Numbered from the stretch's first letter, positions 35,481 through 45,778 are shown. The stretch: 64,000 nucleotides of DNA from Piper betle (GCA_033002965.1 JAURVB010014699.1:1-64000), one strand, 5' to 3'. Numbers and translations: made by a program. Notes: a model not told the origin generated them from the letters alone.

Positions 35481-35489
35481 TATATATAT
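35481..35489 (+). promoter_or_regulatory. Probable TATA box in the chimeric LTR
   Basis: tatatatat at about 300 bp from the left end, followed by a purine-rich tract and direct repeats (ggatgatgggg...gagaatttaatg, three copies at 35325-35465). Position resembles the Tek-C TATA box. Confidence 0.4.
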
Positions 35490-36119
35490 GCAGGAGGAGG
35501 GAGTATTTCATCCCTCATCTCCGTCCCAGGCGACCTCCCCATTACTGTGTGAGTATTTCACCCCTCATCTTATTTGTTTCCATTAGGATTCTTGCATGCA
35601 AGGTTTGTTGAAGACGCCCTGCCAAGTTGCTAGATCTCCAGTGTCTTATGCATGGGGTTCTTGTCGATTGCTTAGTTGTTTTGTAAATGGACATGTTAAT
35701 AATTAAATTATCAATTAGATAATGAGGATTTGGATAATGATAATTAATAATTAATTATCATTTGAATTGCTGAAAATTTAATAAGGAATGAAGACTAACA
35801 TGAACTAATTACATCATTTAAAATTGATAGTATATTAGTCATGTAAGTTGCATGTAGGTTCATGCAAAATAAAATTATACTAATGTATAATTTTATGCCC
35901 TCATTCAGATTAGGGTTCACGGGTCACAGTCAGACGAAATCACAAGTCAGGTACGTATAATAGGTAGAACATCGTATTTTCCTTGTTGATAGCCTAGGTC
36001 GGCCTGAGCCCAGATTCGACCACCATGCACCGAGTGCAACCGGGGTCAAAGAATTGACTCAGTCTGACACGGGGTCGTATTATGTGCGTAAATTGTGTAA
36101 TGCATCGACATTGTTTTGG

Positions 36120-36530
36120 AGTAGTGATAGCCGCCCCATAAAAAGGCTACGGCCGGGGTGAGCGAGGCACAGCGATTCCTCCATCGCACTGGAGTGCAGT
36201 GGATAGCCTCCCCATAAAAAGGCTACGGCCGAGGTGTGTGAGGCACTGGCACTAGAATTGGCGGTGAGAGCTTCCCAACAAACGGGGCCTAGCAATCCCC
36301 TGAGTGCAGTGATAGCCTCCCCATAAAAAGGCTACAGCTAGGGGTGTGAGAGGCACTGGCACTAAAATTGGTAGTGAGAGCTTCCCCACAAACGGGGCAC
36401 AGCAATCACCTGAGTACAGTGATAGCTACTCCACAAAAAGTGCTACGGCCGGGGTGTGCGAGGCACTAGCACTGGAGACGGTAGTGGTAGCCTCCCCACA
36501 AAAGGGCTACGGTCGGGTGTGCGGATCACA
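36120..36530 (+). repeat. Tek-C tandem repeat in the chimeric LTR
   Basis: About four units of the 62/109-bp repeat, same sequence type as in C1. Confidence 0.82.
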
Positions 36531-36923
36531 GCGGATACCTACCTCCGCATTGTTTTGGAGTATAGCGGAATCGCTCCACCGCATATTAAAACAAACATAA
36601 GGAAATAGTTGGAATGTACTTGATTCGTTTTATCTATTATACTACTTAGTGTTGTAATCACTAACGCGAAATTGCCTCCGCAGGTGTGTAGATACAAAAT
36701 TAGGTGATTGACAACCAGAGCATGGAGCAAAATAAATATGAGGACTCCTTTTATTGTTTATTTGAGAAATAAGTGTGGCTATCTGGGAAACGGTCTAATA
36801 CTGTGGGATCTTTATATATGTTTGTTAAATAAAAATGTTAGACATATTTGCTTAATTATGAGTAACACCTGGCCAGCTAGGCCCACAATGTTGTCACAAA
36901 TGGCCGGGTCTGTTACAGGATAT

Positions 36924-37077
36924 TGTGAGATCCCTCAACTTAGTCCGACATTTAATACGTACTGGGAGATGATCTGGTTTATAATGGGAATGGACCATAG
37001 ATCTTTAACTTCCGGGGTACCCATTCTAAAAGAAATGACCTAGCCCATTACGTTGCACTTTGGGCTGGGTCATTACA
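36924..37077 (+). repeat. TRIM LTR, 154 bp
   Basis: Starts TGTGAGATCC and ends GGGTCATTACA. It is exactly the length of the LTRs at 3919-4694. No TRIM internal region is present on either side. Confidence 0.9.
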
Positions 37078-38846
37078 ATCAACCTCGATGGATCTCATCC
37101 TCGAGGGGTTATTAATCCGGAAAATGTTCGGTTAAATGGCCCGAGTTAAGTGGGATCCGATAAAACGCCACTTAACCCGTCCTGCAGGCAATAAATTAAA
37201 CATACAATAGAAAGAGTAAATCAGAGACGAGTCCTAAACGGACCTGGTAGAAGCTCCAAGCGTGTCATCGCGCCTAGGCGGCGAGCTCCTACTCCGTACC
37301 TACACATCAAAACTAAATACTAACGCCCACTAACTAAATGATGCATCAAACTCAATAACATCACACACAATGCAACCACAAGATCATCCATCAAAATAAC
37401 AATCAGATAATTATAAGAGTAAATAATCCTAACTCAAACTATTCATACCATATTTTATTCTGTTCTTCTAAGTTGCATCGTACTAGATTAACATGCTCAT
37501 ACACAATTCATCTCATTAGATCACTTACTTCATTCGCTAACAATCTCATCATGCACATCTTTACTTTATTCATGGTCAAGACATTAATCATGATAATTAA
37601 TCAACCCTAGCATGCTATGCTAACAATTATCATCAATTTTAAATAAATCAATCGGAGGTAATTATACCTCACGTTGTCGACAATCGGCGACGGTTAGGGT
37701 TCCGTCGCGTGTCTCGAAACTCAAATTCGGCGCTCATCGGCGTCCGAAGCTCGATCGGGCTCGACTGGGTGAGCCCCGCGGAAGATCCGATGAATTCCAG
37801 TGAATTCCAGAAATTCCGATTTTCCGGCGGTTTTCCGGCAGCTGCTGGCGGTTTTCCGGCGGCTTCCGATGGTTTTCCGGCGACAATCGCCGGCGGCGTC
37901 TACTGGCCGGAAAGTGGTCGTGTTGGGTACCCTCGGAACCGGCTCGGCGAGCCCGACTCATCTACGAGGTCGACGCGGCCAACGGAGGTGGTGGCTCGCC
38001 GGAAAATGCATAAGATGGAGCGGCGGCGATGGGTCGCTAGATCCGGCCGGCTAGGCCGGCGATGGCCTCCGCTCCGGTCGGGAAAGGCAGCTGAGGGGTC
38101 GAGGACGTCGAGCCGACCACCTGATCGTGGTGGCGACGGTCGGCGGCGGCGCGATCGGCGACGCAAGCGCTGCGTCACCGCGGTGATTCCTCGCGCCGCG
38201 GCGGCCAGCTCGTGGCCGGGCCTGGTCGGGGCGGCAGGGCGACGCCGTGGCCGGGCTGGGCGGCGTCGATCGACGGCCAGCGGCCGGCCGTGGCGGCGGT
38301 GGCGCACGAACAGGGGCGGCGCGGCGGCTAGGGTTTGGGCGTGGGGGAGGAAAGGTCGGGGGTGGAGAAGAGATGGTTGGGTGGCAAACTTGTAATTAAG
38401 ACTTGACTCGTCTCCGGCTCGAGTCAAGTATAATAACTAGGTCGTATTAAATCCTAAAAAAATTCATAAAAATCGGGAAAAATCCCGTAAAATCAAACAA
38501 CATCAAAAAAATCATAATGATATGCTCTAGAACTATCAACCCACCCAAAATGCCTGTAACGCGTCCTAACGCGGTAAACGGCCTAAAACTAATTCTACGA
38601 TCCATTATATATCATAATAAAAAAAATGAACTGCATACTCTCATATATTTTGATAACTCATTCTTTTCTACTGTGTTCATGACGTTATCATCATATACTT
38701 GGGTACACATGACCCTCATGGCTCATACACGAGACCAGCGTCGGCTCAGTACACGTGTTCTGAAACTGACTCGACTCAAAAATAACGGTCGAACCGACCA
38801 GTTCTGAATACAAAACCCTAACTCGATTCATGGGTTTTACACTATG

Positions 38847-39240
38847 TACATGCACAGAAATAGGGGAAGGTTACTATGCAACATAAGAATGCTAACCAGG
38901 GTAGTAGCAAAAACCGGTCTGCAGAACACCAGCAGCAGAACTATTAACGAAATGTCGATGGGAACAGCAAAAGGAAGTTTCAGGATATTCTGTATCGACT
39001 ATGTAAAAATTGCAACAAGATGCATTCAGGGCCATGCAGTGAGCCCCGTTGGTGCTATAACTGCGGAAGGACGAGACACCTGCAAAACAAGGGTCGTCAG
39101 CCCTTGAAGCAACAACAGGAGCAACCTGAAAAGGAAAGGAGACCAATTCCTAATTGCTACCCAGCACATGCAAAATCAGTGGACAAAGGGAAGGGAAACT
39201 TTTGCTGTCGAAATCGAGGACGCTCAGAACGAGGACCACA
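38847..39240 (+). pseudogene. C1 gag C-terminus with damaged zinc knuckle
   Basis: After the CTATG duplication, gag continues with the basic region (QHKN.NQGSSKNR-like, frame-shifted) and LCKNCNKMHSGPC, then the CCHC knuckle CYNCGRTRHLQNKG. The conserved Gly-His is Arg-His and the last Cys is Gly. The knuckle normally binds genomic RNA. It is followed by a QQQEQPEKE linker toward protease. Confidence 0.85.
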
Positions 39241-39700
39241 CAGTTCCAGGTAAAATTCTGATTCAAAATGTTTGTGTGGATGTTTTATTTGATTCGGGGT
39301 GTACACATTCGTTCCTATCATCCATATTAGTTAAGAGTTTAGGACTCCAAACATGTACATTACCCAAGACTTATAAGGTCACTACTGCAACGGGAGACGG
39401 GGAAGTCAACACGTTAGGAGTGACTAACCTATCCTTGGATATACAAGGGAAACCCTATGTATGGAATTTCATTGTCTATGGGATAATAGGCTTTGATGTA
39501 CTGTTGGGAATAGACTGGTTGTCTGCACACCAAGCTTTTCTCGACTTTAAAGGGAGGAGAGTGTTGACAAAACCTTGTAATTGTGAGATGGGGGTCATTT
39601 CCAAGGGTCATGGAATGATCCATTCTCTTGTATTGTGTCAGTTAGTGAGGCAACTGAGTGGTTTGGTGAGGGTTGTAAAGCCTTTTCGGCAACTCTAGAG
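39241..39700 (+). pseudogene. C1 aspartic protease
   Basis: Retropepsin-type protease that cleaves Gag-Pol, in the open frame 39168-39698. The active-site motif LFDSGCTHSFLSS is intact. It is followed by TLPKTYKVTTATG.. and the second hallmark FDVLLGIDWLSAH. Downstream the frame changes (39635-40135 carries the linker and RT), so translation into RT is broken at about 39600. This is the best-preserved protease in the window; E1, E2 and F1 have none. Confidence 0.88.
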
Positions 39701-40338
39701 GAGCCTGAGTCCAAACCCAAAGAGTTGTCCATGATTCCGGTGCTTGCAGAATTTCCAGACATATTTCCAGGTGAACTTCCAGGGTTACCTACTAAGCAGG
39801 TAATGAAGTTTGTCATTGACCTAGCACCTGGAGTATCACCAATTTCTAGAGCACCATACCGTATGGCTCCAGCGGAACTCAAGGAGTTAAAGAGTCAATT
39901 AGTAGAGCTGTTGCAGGTAGGCTTCATCCGACCAAGTACTCCACCCTGGGGAGCCCCTGTTCTTTTCGTAAAGAAGAAGGACGGCTCAATTCGATTATGT
40001 ATTGACTATCGACAGCCCAATCAAGTGATAGTCAAGAATCGGTGCCCCTTACCGACGATTGATGATTTATTTGATAAGTTGAAAACAGCAGGAATATTCT
40101 TAAAAATAGACTTGTGGTCCGGATATCATCAATAGCGGGTGAAGGATTCTGACATACAAAAAACGGTTTTCCAAACTCGATATGGACATTATGAGTTTCT
40201 AGTTATGCCTTTTAGTCTGACAAATGCACCAGTGGCCTTTATGTCACTTATGAACACGGTGTTCCTTGAATATTTGGATAAGTTTATTATTATGTTTGTG
40301 GATGACATTCTAGTCTATTCAAATAATGAGAGAGGACC
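39701..40338 (+). pseudogene. C1 reverse transcriptase (fingers and palm)
   Basis: Open frame 39635-40135: [50 protein letters not shown] and [10 protein letters not shown] with the first catalytic Asp intact. A CTG-to-TAG change follows. 40139-40363 carries QTRYGHYEF and [13 protein letters not shown] with the Asp pair. The thumb, RNase H and first part of integrase are deleted: at about 40338 (aatgagagaggacc) it jumps to late integrase. Confidence 0.88.
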
Positions 40339-40612
40339 AAACAAACCTTGGAGGATTTGTTGAGAGCTTGCATCCTCGACTAGGGAGGAGATTGGGAGAA
40401 ACACGTAGCCTTGGCTGAATTCACCTATAATAACTCTTACTAAGCCAGTATAGGAATGACACTGTTTGAAGCTTTATACGGTAGGCCTTGTCGATCTCCA
40501 TCGTGCAGGTTGGAGTCTACAGAGGTGGTTATAGTCGGGCCAGAGATAGTGAGAGAAGCAGCTGAAAAAGTGTAACTTATCCAGCAAAGGCTTAAGGCAG
40601 CTCAGGATCGGC
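40339..40612 (+). pseudogene. C1 integrase fragment
   Basis: Follows the deletion junction with [16 protein letters not shown], a stop (TGG to TAG), [10 protein letters not shown] and [11 protein letters not shown], up to the AAQDRQK region. This is the end of the catalytic core and the following linker. It stops at 40612, where unrelated minus-strand sequence begins. Confidence 0.85.
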
Positions 40613-42286
40613 AGAAAAATAGCCACCCTTTTATATAGAAGTAGAGATAGAAGAATATAAAGAGGGTGTTCACAAATCAACCTTGTCTAATTAATTATGA
40701 TGTCCTTTCAAGTTTCCAACTCCTCCACTCCATTGAACACCATAAATTGTAGCCATTGGGTAGGGCCAAGGGTCATAACCATTCAATTCCAAAGCTTAAT
40801 TTATTCATCTTTTTTTGCATTGAAACACCAAAATTAAGCATATCTCATAAAATATTAATTAAATAGAATAAAACGAGAAAAATCATCTAATTAATAATAT
40901 TTATACCCAAAAAGTACAAAAAAAAGGGTAAATATTGTATATTTTAAACACTTAACACATCCCCACACTTAAACCTTTACACGTCCCAAGCAAAAATTCT
41001 TAATCCCCATTTGTTCTCATATGATTCTTATTCAAACTATCCTGAGGTAATAATATGTCAAACAAATCAGAAATTCCCTTTCATTTATCACACCCAAAAG
41101 AAGGCTCTACGTGTGTGTGTGTGTGTGTGTGTGATAGTCCATTGGCTTATCTTTCTCATATGCAATCAAGAGAATACAATCAAGCACATGCTTAAATATG
41201 TTTACCTTTTGCTCCCATCTCCACTAATGTAGGCAATGCTAATTTAATAGAATCAATAGGTCTTTATAGGTTGTAATGGGGCTAGGGGCTAGAGACCAAA
41301 AATAGGATAAACAAGATAGAAAAATCAGAGACTAATATGCACCCTAGAATTAAAAATCCTTTCTAATTCCTGATATATATGTACAACAAATCCCAAAGCA
41401 ATATGACACAAACTTCCTTAAATGTAGTATCGAGTTGGCCCAACATAAGAACTAACTTTGCTTTGATTTTCTATTGACTACATGTTGCTTTCTCTTTTTT
41501 CTTTTATGTCAAACCAGTGGAAGACTATTACTTTACCTTGTGTTTACTGGTGAAGGATCATTGCTTCATCTTTTTTTCCATTTTCTTCTTATTTGTCTTT
41601 TTTTCTTTTATTTATTTATTTATTTTTTTACAAAGCAAAGTACCAACAAAATCCACACTATGGATATATATATATATATATATAAATCTAAACATGAGTC
41701 GAGCATAAACAATATGCACAAAATTAAGGCATCCCCCCAAACTCAAACTAAATATTGTCCTCCTTGTTAGAAAAATAAAGAGAAGAGCAAGAAGACTCCC
41801 TCAACCAATTAGTCGGTGGTGATTGTCATGAATGATGAATTTTGACTTGACCCATGCTACAAAATAAAAAGAAATATTAAAAAAATGTACAAATAAAAAT
41901 AAACTTTTAAAAGAAATCACATGGGTTGCCTCCTAAGAAGCGCTTGCTTTAACGTCGACAGCCTGACCATCTTGATAATCTCCAAATTAGGTGGTATTTC
42001 AACTAATGGCAGCAATCTGTGGGACGCTAGATCTAAGGTTTCCACAACTCTGGAATCTCCTAGGCAAGATTGGTTGTGAATCTAATACTTTAATCTTTTC
42101 TTGCACATCAGTATCATCTTCACAAAGAAAATTTATGGGCTTATGTAATGAATCACTTAATTGATCCCCTTTGTATATTGTTTTATCAAATAGTTTAATT
42201 TTAGAACAATCATATGTTTCATCTGGGAAATTCATGGATTCAAAGATGTTAAATGTGACACAATCGTTGTTTACTCTAAGTGTAAG
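40613..42286 (-). mobile_element. Tat/Athila-like Ty3/gypsy fragment, minus strand
   Basis: Read on the minus strand: a frame of about 100 codons (42310-41999, CVTFNIFESMNFPDETYDCS...) possibly from the protease-RT linker, then 'acgttaaagcaagcgcttct'/ggaggcaacccatgtg, the usual end of Tat/Athila pol. Next comes a non-coding stretch with two polypurine-like tracts (gagtttggggggatgcc, about 41728-41744, and taagtgtggggatg, about 40965-40978). Then an LTR start (tgttaagtg) runs to about 40613. (TA)n, (GT)n and poly-T runs are present. Clade assignment rests on these motifs. Coding identity of the frame is uncertain. Confidence 0.65.
40627..40637 (-). promoter_or_regulatory. TATA box in the Tat/Athila-like LTR
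   Basis: TATATAAAAGG on the minus strand, a strong plant TATA match, about 340 bp after the presumed LTR start. The LTR is cut only about 15-20 bp downstream. Confidence 0.6.
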
Positions 42287-44334
42287 TGTAAAACCCATGA
42301 CTCGAGTCAAAGTTTTAGGTTACCAAACTAGTCGGTTCAACCGATGGTTCGAGTTGAGCCAGTTTCATGAACCACGTGCTGAGTCGAGGCTTGCTGTCAA
42401 GACCGTGGAAAAAAATTATTATTTTTTTAATATATTCGACTTGGGCACGGAAGCATCGAACGTTAGAGAATTAATATTAATTATATTATATTCTCTACCC
42501 GGTTAAGTCTACCCGATTAAATATTTTATTCTTTACCCGGTTACCCGGTTAATGGAATTAAATGCGGGTGTTAGTGTGTTTCCACAAACCCTAGCTGTCA
42601 TTTCATTTGTAAAGGACGTCCTCCACCCTAGCCTTCATTCGCACTCTCTTCTCCTCTTCGTTGCCGGCGTGTCTTCTCCCTTGCTTAGGTATTCCTATCT
42701 CCCTCTTCTTAATTTTCTTGCATGCATATTTTAATTTGATAATAAGTTTTATAATCGTGAGGATTAAAAGTTTAAAATCAATAAGAAAACAAATATAATT
42801 TTACACTTGAGAAATTGCCGACGAGTTTCCCCTGTTCGGCGAGATGGGCAAGCACGGGCAAGCCTGGTCGGGAATCAGCGGCGACGACCGTTCCGACGTC
42901 GGAAGATGATCCAACTCTCTTCGTCGATCAGTATAGGGTTGATCTCACGGCTGTGGATGCCGGCCTAGGGTGGTGAATAGACAAAAACAGTAACGGCGGC
43001 AAAAACAAGGGCGACGGCGGTGGGTGAAGAAATCCGGCCGCCCTAGGTGGCGACGGGTTCCAATAGGGCCGGGGAAGGTAGATAGGTGGTCGAGGGTGAC
43101 GAGGCGACCACCCAATTGAGGCGGCGACGCTCGCCGGCGGTGGAATCGCCGCTGCAAGCGCGCCGCTAGGAGAGGCGATGCGGGCGTCGCCACTGCTTGA
43201 AAATGGCCGGAGTTGGCCGGGGCGACACCGCCAGGGCATGGCAGGGCTGGTCGACGACGATTGACGGCGGCGGAGTGGTCGGCGGCGGCTGGAGCGTGCC
43301 TGGAGTCGGGAACAGAGCTCGCCGGGGAAGAAGAAGAAGAAGGGCGGTGGCAATTCTGTAAATACTGGTTGACTCGATACCGACTCGAGTTAAAAATAAT
43401 ACAAACACGTAATAAATCTTTAAAAATAATTATTTTAACAGGTTATAGGGTAAAGTTACTAAACTAATTAGTTATTGGACGAAGTCGACATGGACATAAG
43501 TAATAAAAAATACGGTAATGAGAAACTGTCGATAATTAATCGACGTAATAAAAGCGATTAAATTAAATCGGACGGTTATAAGTGATTAATAAATAAAGAT
43601 GTTACCTTTACCATATTAAATTTAATATTAGGTAAATAAAGTGATTATTTTAATAACAAGTCAGTAATATAGAAAATGGGTTATTAAATTATAGTCAGGG
43701 AGCATCACTCGCGTCGAACCTAAATAGCATAATGGAAATAAATAAAGTTCGAAACTTTATAAAGTCAAATAATTTAAAATAATTGTATTAATAATATTTA
43801 TAAATTAAAATAATACAAATTATTTTAAAATAATTTAATTGAACAACTTAATTAATTAAATTGCTGTAAGTAATACTAGCGATTAAAAAAGATTATAACC
43901 GAAGGAAAATATACTAATAATAGTAATTAAATATTTGGGTATAAGTTGAAAATTATTTTATTATTTGTTAGGTGTTAATTATGATCTAGATTATTAATGT
44001 AAAGTAGGATTTAAATGATTATGTCACATGAATAGTTTAATATTTAATATTGTTGAAATTTAATAGTAATATATATTAGTCATTTAGTTGCATGCATTTC
44101 TACTCGAATAAAATTATACTTATGTATAATTTTATGTCCTCGTTCAGATTAAGATCATTGGTCGTAGCTGCAAGTTCGAAATATCCAAGTCCGTATAATT
44201 ATTTAAAATGTTGTATTTTCCCTTGTGGATAACCTGGTCAGCCTGAGCCCAGATTCGACCACCATGCACTGAGTGCAACCGGGGTCAAGGAATTGACTCA
44301 GTCTGACACGGGCTATGCCCTTCATAATCAAATA

Positions 44335-45310
44335 ATGGACATGATGGACTGACCCATCAGCCAATAAATTGGACATGGCGGATTGGACTCGCTAGCCAAT
44401 TACGGACATGGTGGATCGGACCCAACATCCGATAACGGATATGGCGGACTGGACTCGCCAGCCAGTAATGGACATGATGGACTAACCCATCATCCAATAA
44501 ATTGGACATGGTGGATTGGACTCGCCAGCCAATTACAGACATGGTGGATTGGACCCGCCAGCCGATAATGGGCATGGTGGATTAGACTCGCCAGCCGGTA
44601 ATGAACATGATGGACGGACCCATCAGCCAATAAATTGGACATGGCCGATTGGACTCGCCAACCAATTACGGACATGGTGGATTGGACCCACCAGCTGATA
44701 ATGGACATGGCGGATTGGACTCGCCAGCCGGTAATGGACATGATAGACTGACCCATCATCCAATAAATTGGACATGGTGGATTGGACTCGCCAGCCAATT
44801 ACGGACATGGTGGATTGGACCCGCCAGCCGATAATGGGCATGGCGGATTGGACTCGCCAGCCGGTAATGGACATGATGGACTGACCCATCAGCCAATAAA
44901 TTGGACATGGCAGATTGGACTCGCCAGCCAATTACGGACATGGTGGATTGGACCCACTAGCCGATAACGAACATGGCGGATTGGACTCGCCAGCCGGTAA
45001 TGGACATGATGGACTGACCCATTAGCCAATAAATTGGACATGGCGAATTGGACTCGCCAGCGAATTACGGACATGGTGGACTAACCCATTAGCCAATAGA
45101 TGGACATGGTGGACTGACCCATCAGCCAACTAATGGACATTGTGGATTGGACTCACCAGCCGATAACGGACATGGCGGATTGGACTCGCCAGCCGGTAAT
45201 GTACATGATGGACTGACCCATCACCCAATAGGTGGACAAGGTGGACTGACCCATCAGCCAACTAATGGGCATGGTGGACTGAACCATCAGCTAATAAATG
45301 GTCATGTTGG
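44335..45310 (+). repeat. Tek-F tandem repeat with 133-bp higher-order period
   Basis: Monomers of about 33 bp (variants of tggacatggtggattggac and of gactgacccatcagcc) are arranged in sets of four. The set repeats exactly every 133 bp: equivalent positions fall at 44357, 44490, 44623, 44756 and 44889. Because 133 is not a multiple of three, short frames repeat in shifting phases on both strands, which explains many spurious 60-100-codon frames. Confidence 0.92.
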
Positions 45311-45400
45311 AATGGTCACAAGTGCCAATATTATAGATAATGATAGGGAGTTTATGGACTTGTTTTATTTAATTATACGGCTTAGTGGTTAATCACTAAC

Positions 45401-45416
45401 GCGGAATTGCCTCCGC
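45401..45416 (+). promoter_or_regulatory. Conserved hairpin GCGGAATTGCCTCCGC in Tek LTRs
   Basis: Perfect 5-bp stem GCGGA/TCCGC with a 6-base loop, directly 3' of the tandem repeats. The same 16 bases occur at 55573-55588 and 61178-61193 (plus) and 8610-8625 and 12659-12674 (minus), with small changes at 961, 22275, 24629 and 50463. A role as an RNA structure is inference. Confidence 0.6.
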
Positions 45417-45766
45417 AGGTTTGCAGCTGGACCTAAAGGCTAAGAGACGACAGGGTGGTTTTTCTACCAACACAGGTGGTGAACGGTTAATAAGCGGACT
45501 TCTCTTTTTACTTTTCTTGTGTTATAAATGTGGCTATGGGAAACGGTCCAAGACTGTGGGATAATTACTTCATGCATTGTCATTTGAAAATAAGTTCCTT
45601 TGAGTTAGAAATGCTAGACTTATTTACTTCATTTTATTCATGTAACCTTTTAAGTAACAGCTGGTCCGGTTAGGATTGGTTGTTATAGGGTTGGTTTTTG
45701 TTAAATTTTGAGTAACACCCTACCAGCAAGGCCCACAATATCGTGAAAAATGGCGGTGCATTAAGG

Positions 45767-45778
45767 TGGTATCAGAGC
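45767..45778 (+). other. Primer-binding site of F1
   Basis: tggtatcagagc, matching the tRNA-Met type, two bases after the decayed LTR end. Confidence 0.9.

Larger units (their letters stand above)
35185..37077 (+). mobile_element. Chimeric insertion: Tek-C-like LTR joined to TRIM LTR, TSD ATCAA
   Basis: The unit is bounded by ATCAA (35180-35184 and 37078-37082), and LTR-B is continuous across it. It starts TGTAAAAACCATG with a 5' part (35185-35690) unlike other Tek-C LTRs. It continues as ordinary Tek-C LTR from 'acatgttaataattaaatta' to ctgttaca at 36917. After six bases it ends with a complete 154-bp TRIM LTR (36924-37077). The outer TSD matches only if both parts are taken as one unit; neither part alone has a matching pair. 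Confidence 0.8.
33947..38841 (-). mobile_element. Solo LTR-B copy B3, TSD CTATG, with nested insertion
   Basis: The minus-strand LTR starts TGTAAAACCC at 38841 and ends GGGGTGTTACA at 33947. It is flanked by CTATG (33942-33946 and 38842-38846). Gag is continuous across it. Without the nested 35185-37077 unit it is about 3.0 kb. The high-GC block 37680-38390 lies in the position of the GC-rich blocks of B2 and B4. The 228-codon frame there is low-complexity and on the antisense strand of the LTR. Confidence 0.93.
30092..40612 (+). mobile_element. Tek-C chromovirus C1, 3' truncated, with nested insertions
   Basis: 5' LTR 30092-32929, primer site 32932-32944, gag from 33107 (split by solo LTR-B 33947-38841), zinc-knuckle region, protease, RT, then an internal deletion that joins RT to late integrase (about 40339). 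It is truncated at about 40612, where Tat/Athila-like DNA begins. There is no 3' LTR. The target before the LTR reads agagt (30087-30091), and its partner is lost. Confidence 0.88.
42395..45764 (+). repeat. F1 5' LTR, about 3370 bp
   Basis: Starts TGTCAAGACCGTGG and ends ggcggtgcattaa (decayed CGTTACA). Order: GC-rich block (42820-43370), AT-rich block, core (44240-44310), tandem repeats (44335-45310), conserved hairpin (45401-45416), double tail (45650-45764). It is about 1.1 kb longer than the 3' LTR because of more repeat units and a GC-rich block lost from the other. Confidence 0.9.

Noticed and set aside
36918..37077. TRIM LTR as an independent solo insertion into the Tek-C-like LTR end
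   Set aside because: Its own flanks (gatat and atcaa) do not match, whereas the right flank matches the left flank of the whole 35185-37077 unit.
37709..38427. 228-codon plus frame and 175-codon minus frame rich in Arg, Pro and Ala
   Set aside because: Both lie in the GC-rich block of a solo LTR-B. They are low-complexity and not preserved as frames in B2 or B4. High GC alone lengthens chance frames.
40600..42310. Possible host gene on the minus strand (103-codon frame 42310-41999)
   Set aside because: It is directly followed by Tat/Athila pol-end and polypurine motifs and starts inside an LTR-B, so a TE remnant is more likely.
42390..42400. LTR start of F1 read as part of LTR-B because both begin TGT.AA
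   Set aside because: The CTTGC duplication at 42390-42394 and 50827-50831, and continuity of LTR-B across it, separate the two.
42928..43408. 141-codon frame MPPPFFFFFPGEL... in the F1 LTR
   Set aside because: GC-rich LTR block. The equivalent solo LTR (26066-26251) has a different, broken frame. It is reported only as a GC-rich block.
44335..45310. CRISPR-like regular spacing
   Set aside because: The intervening pieces are variants of the same monomer and not unique spacers, and this is a plant nuclear TE context.
44357..45392. Series of 60-102-codon frames rich in SPIRHV/GWRVQSAM (also 24649-25330, 50020-50454)
   Set aside because: Six-frame shadows of the 33-bp/133-bp Tek-F repeat, recurring every 133 bp in shifting phase.
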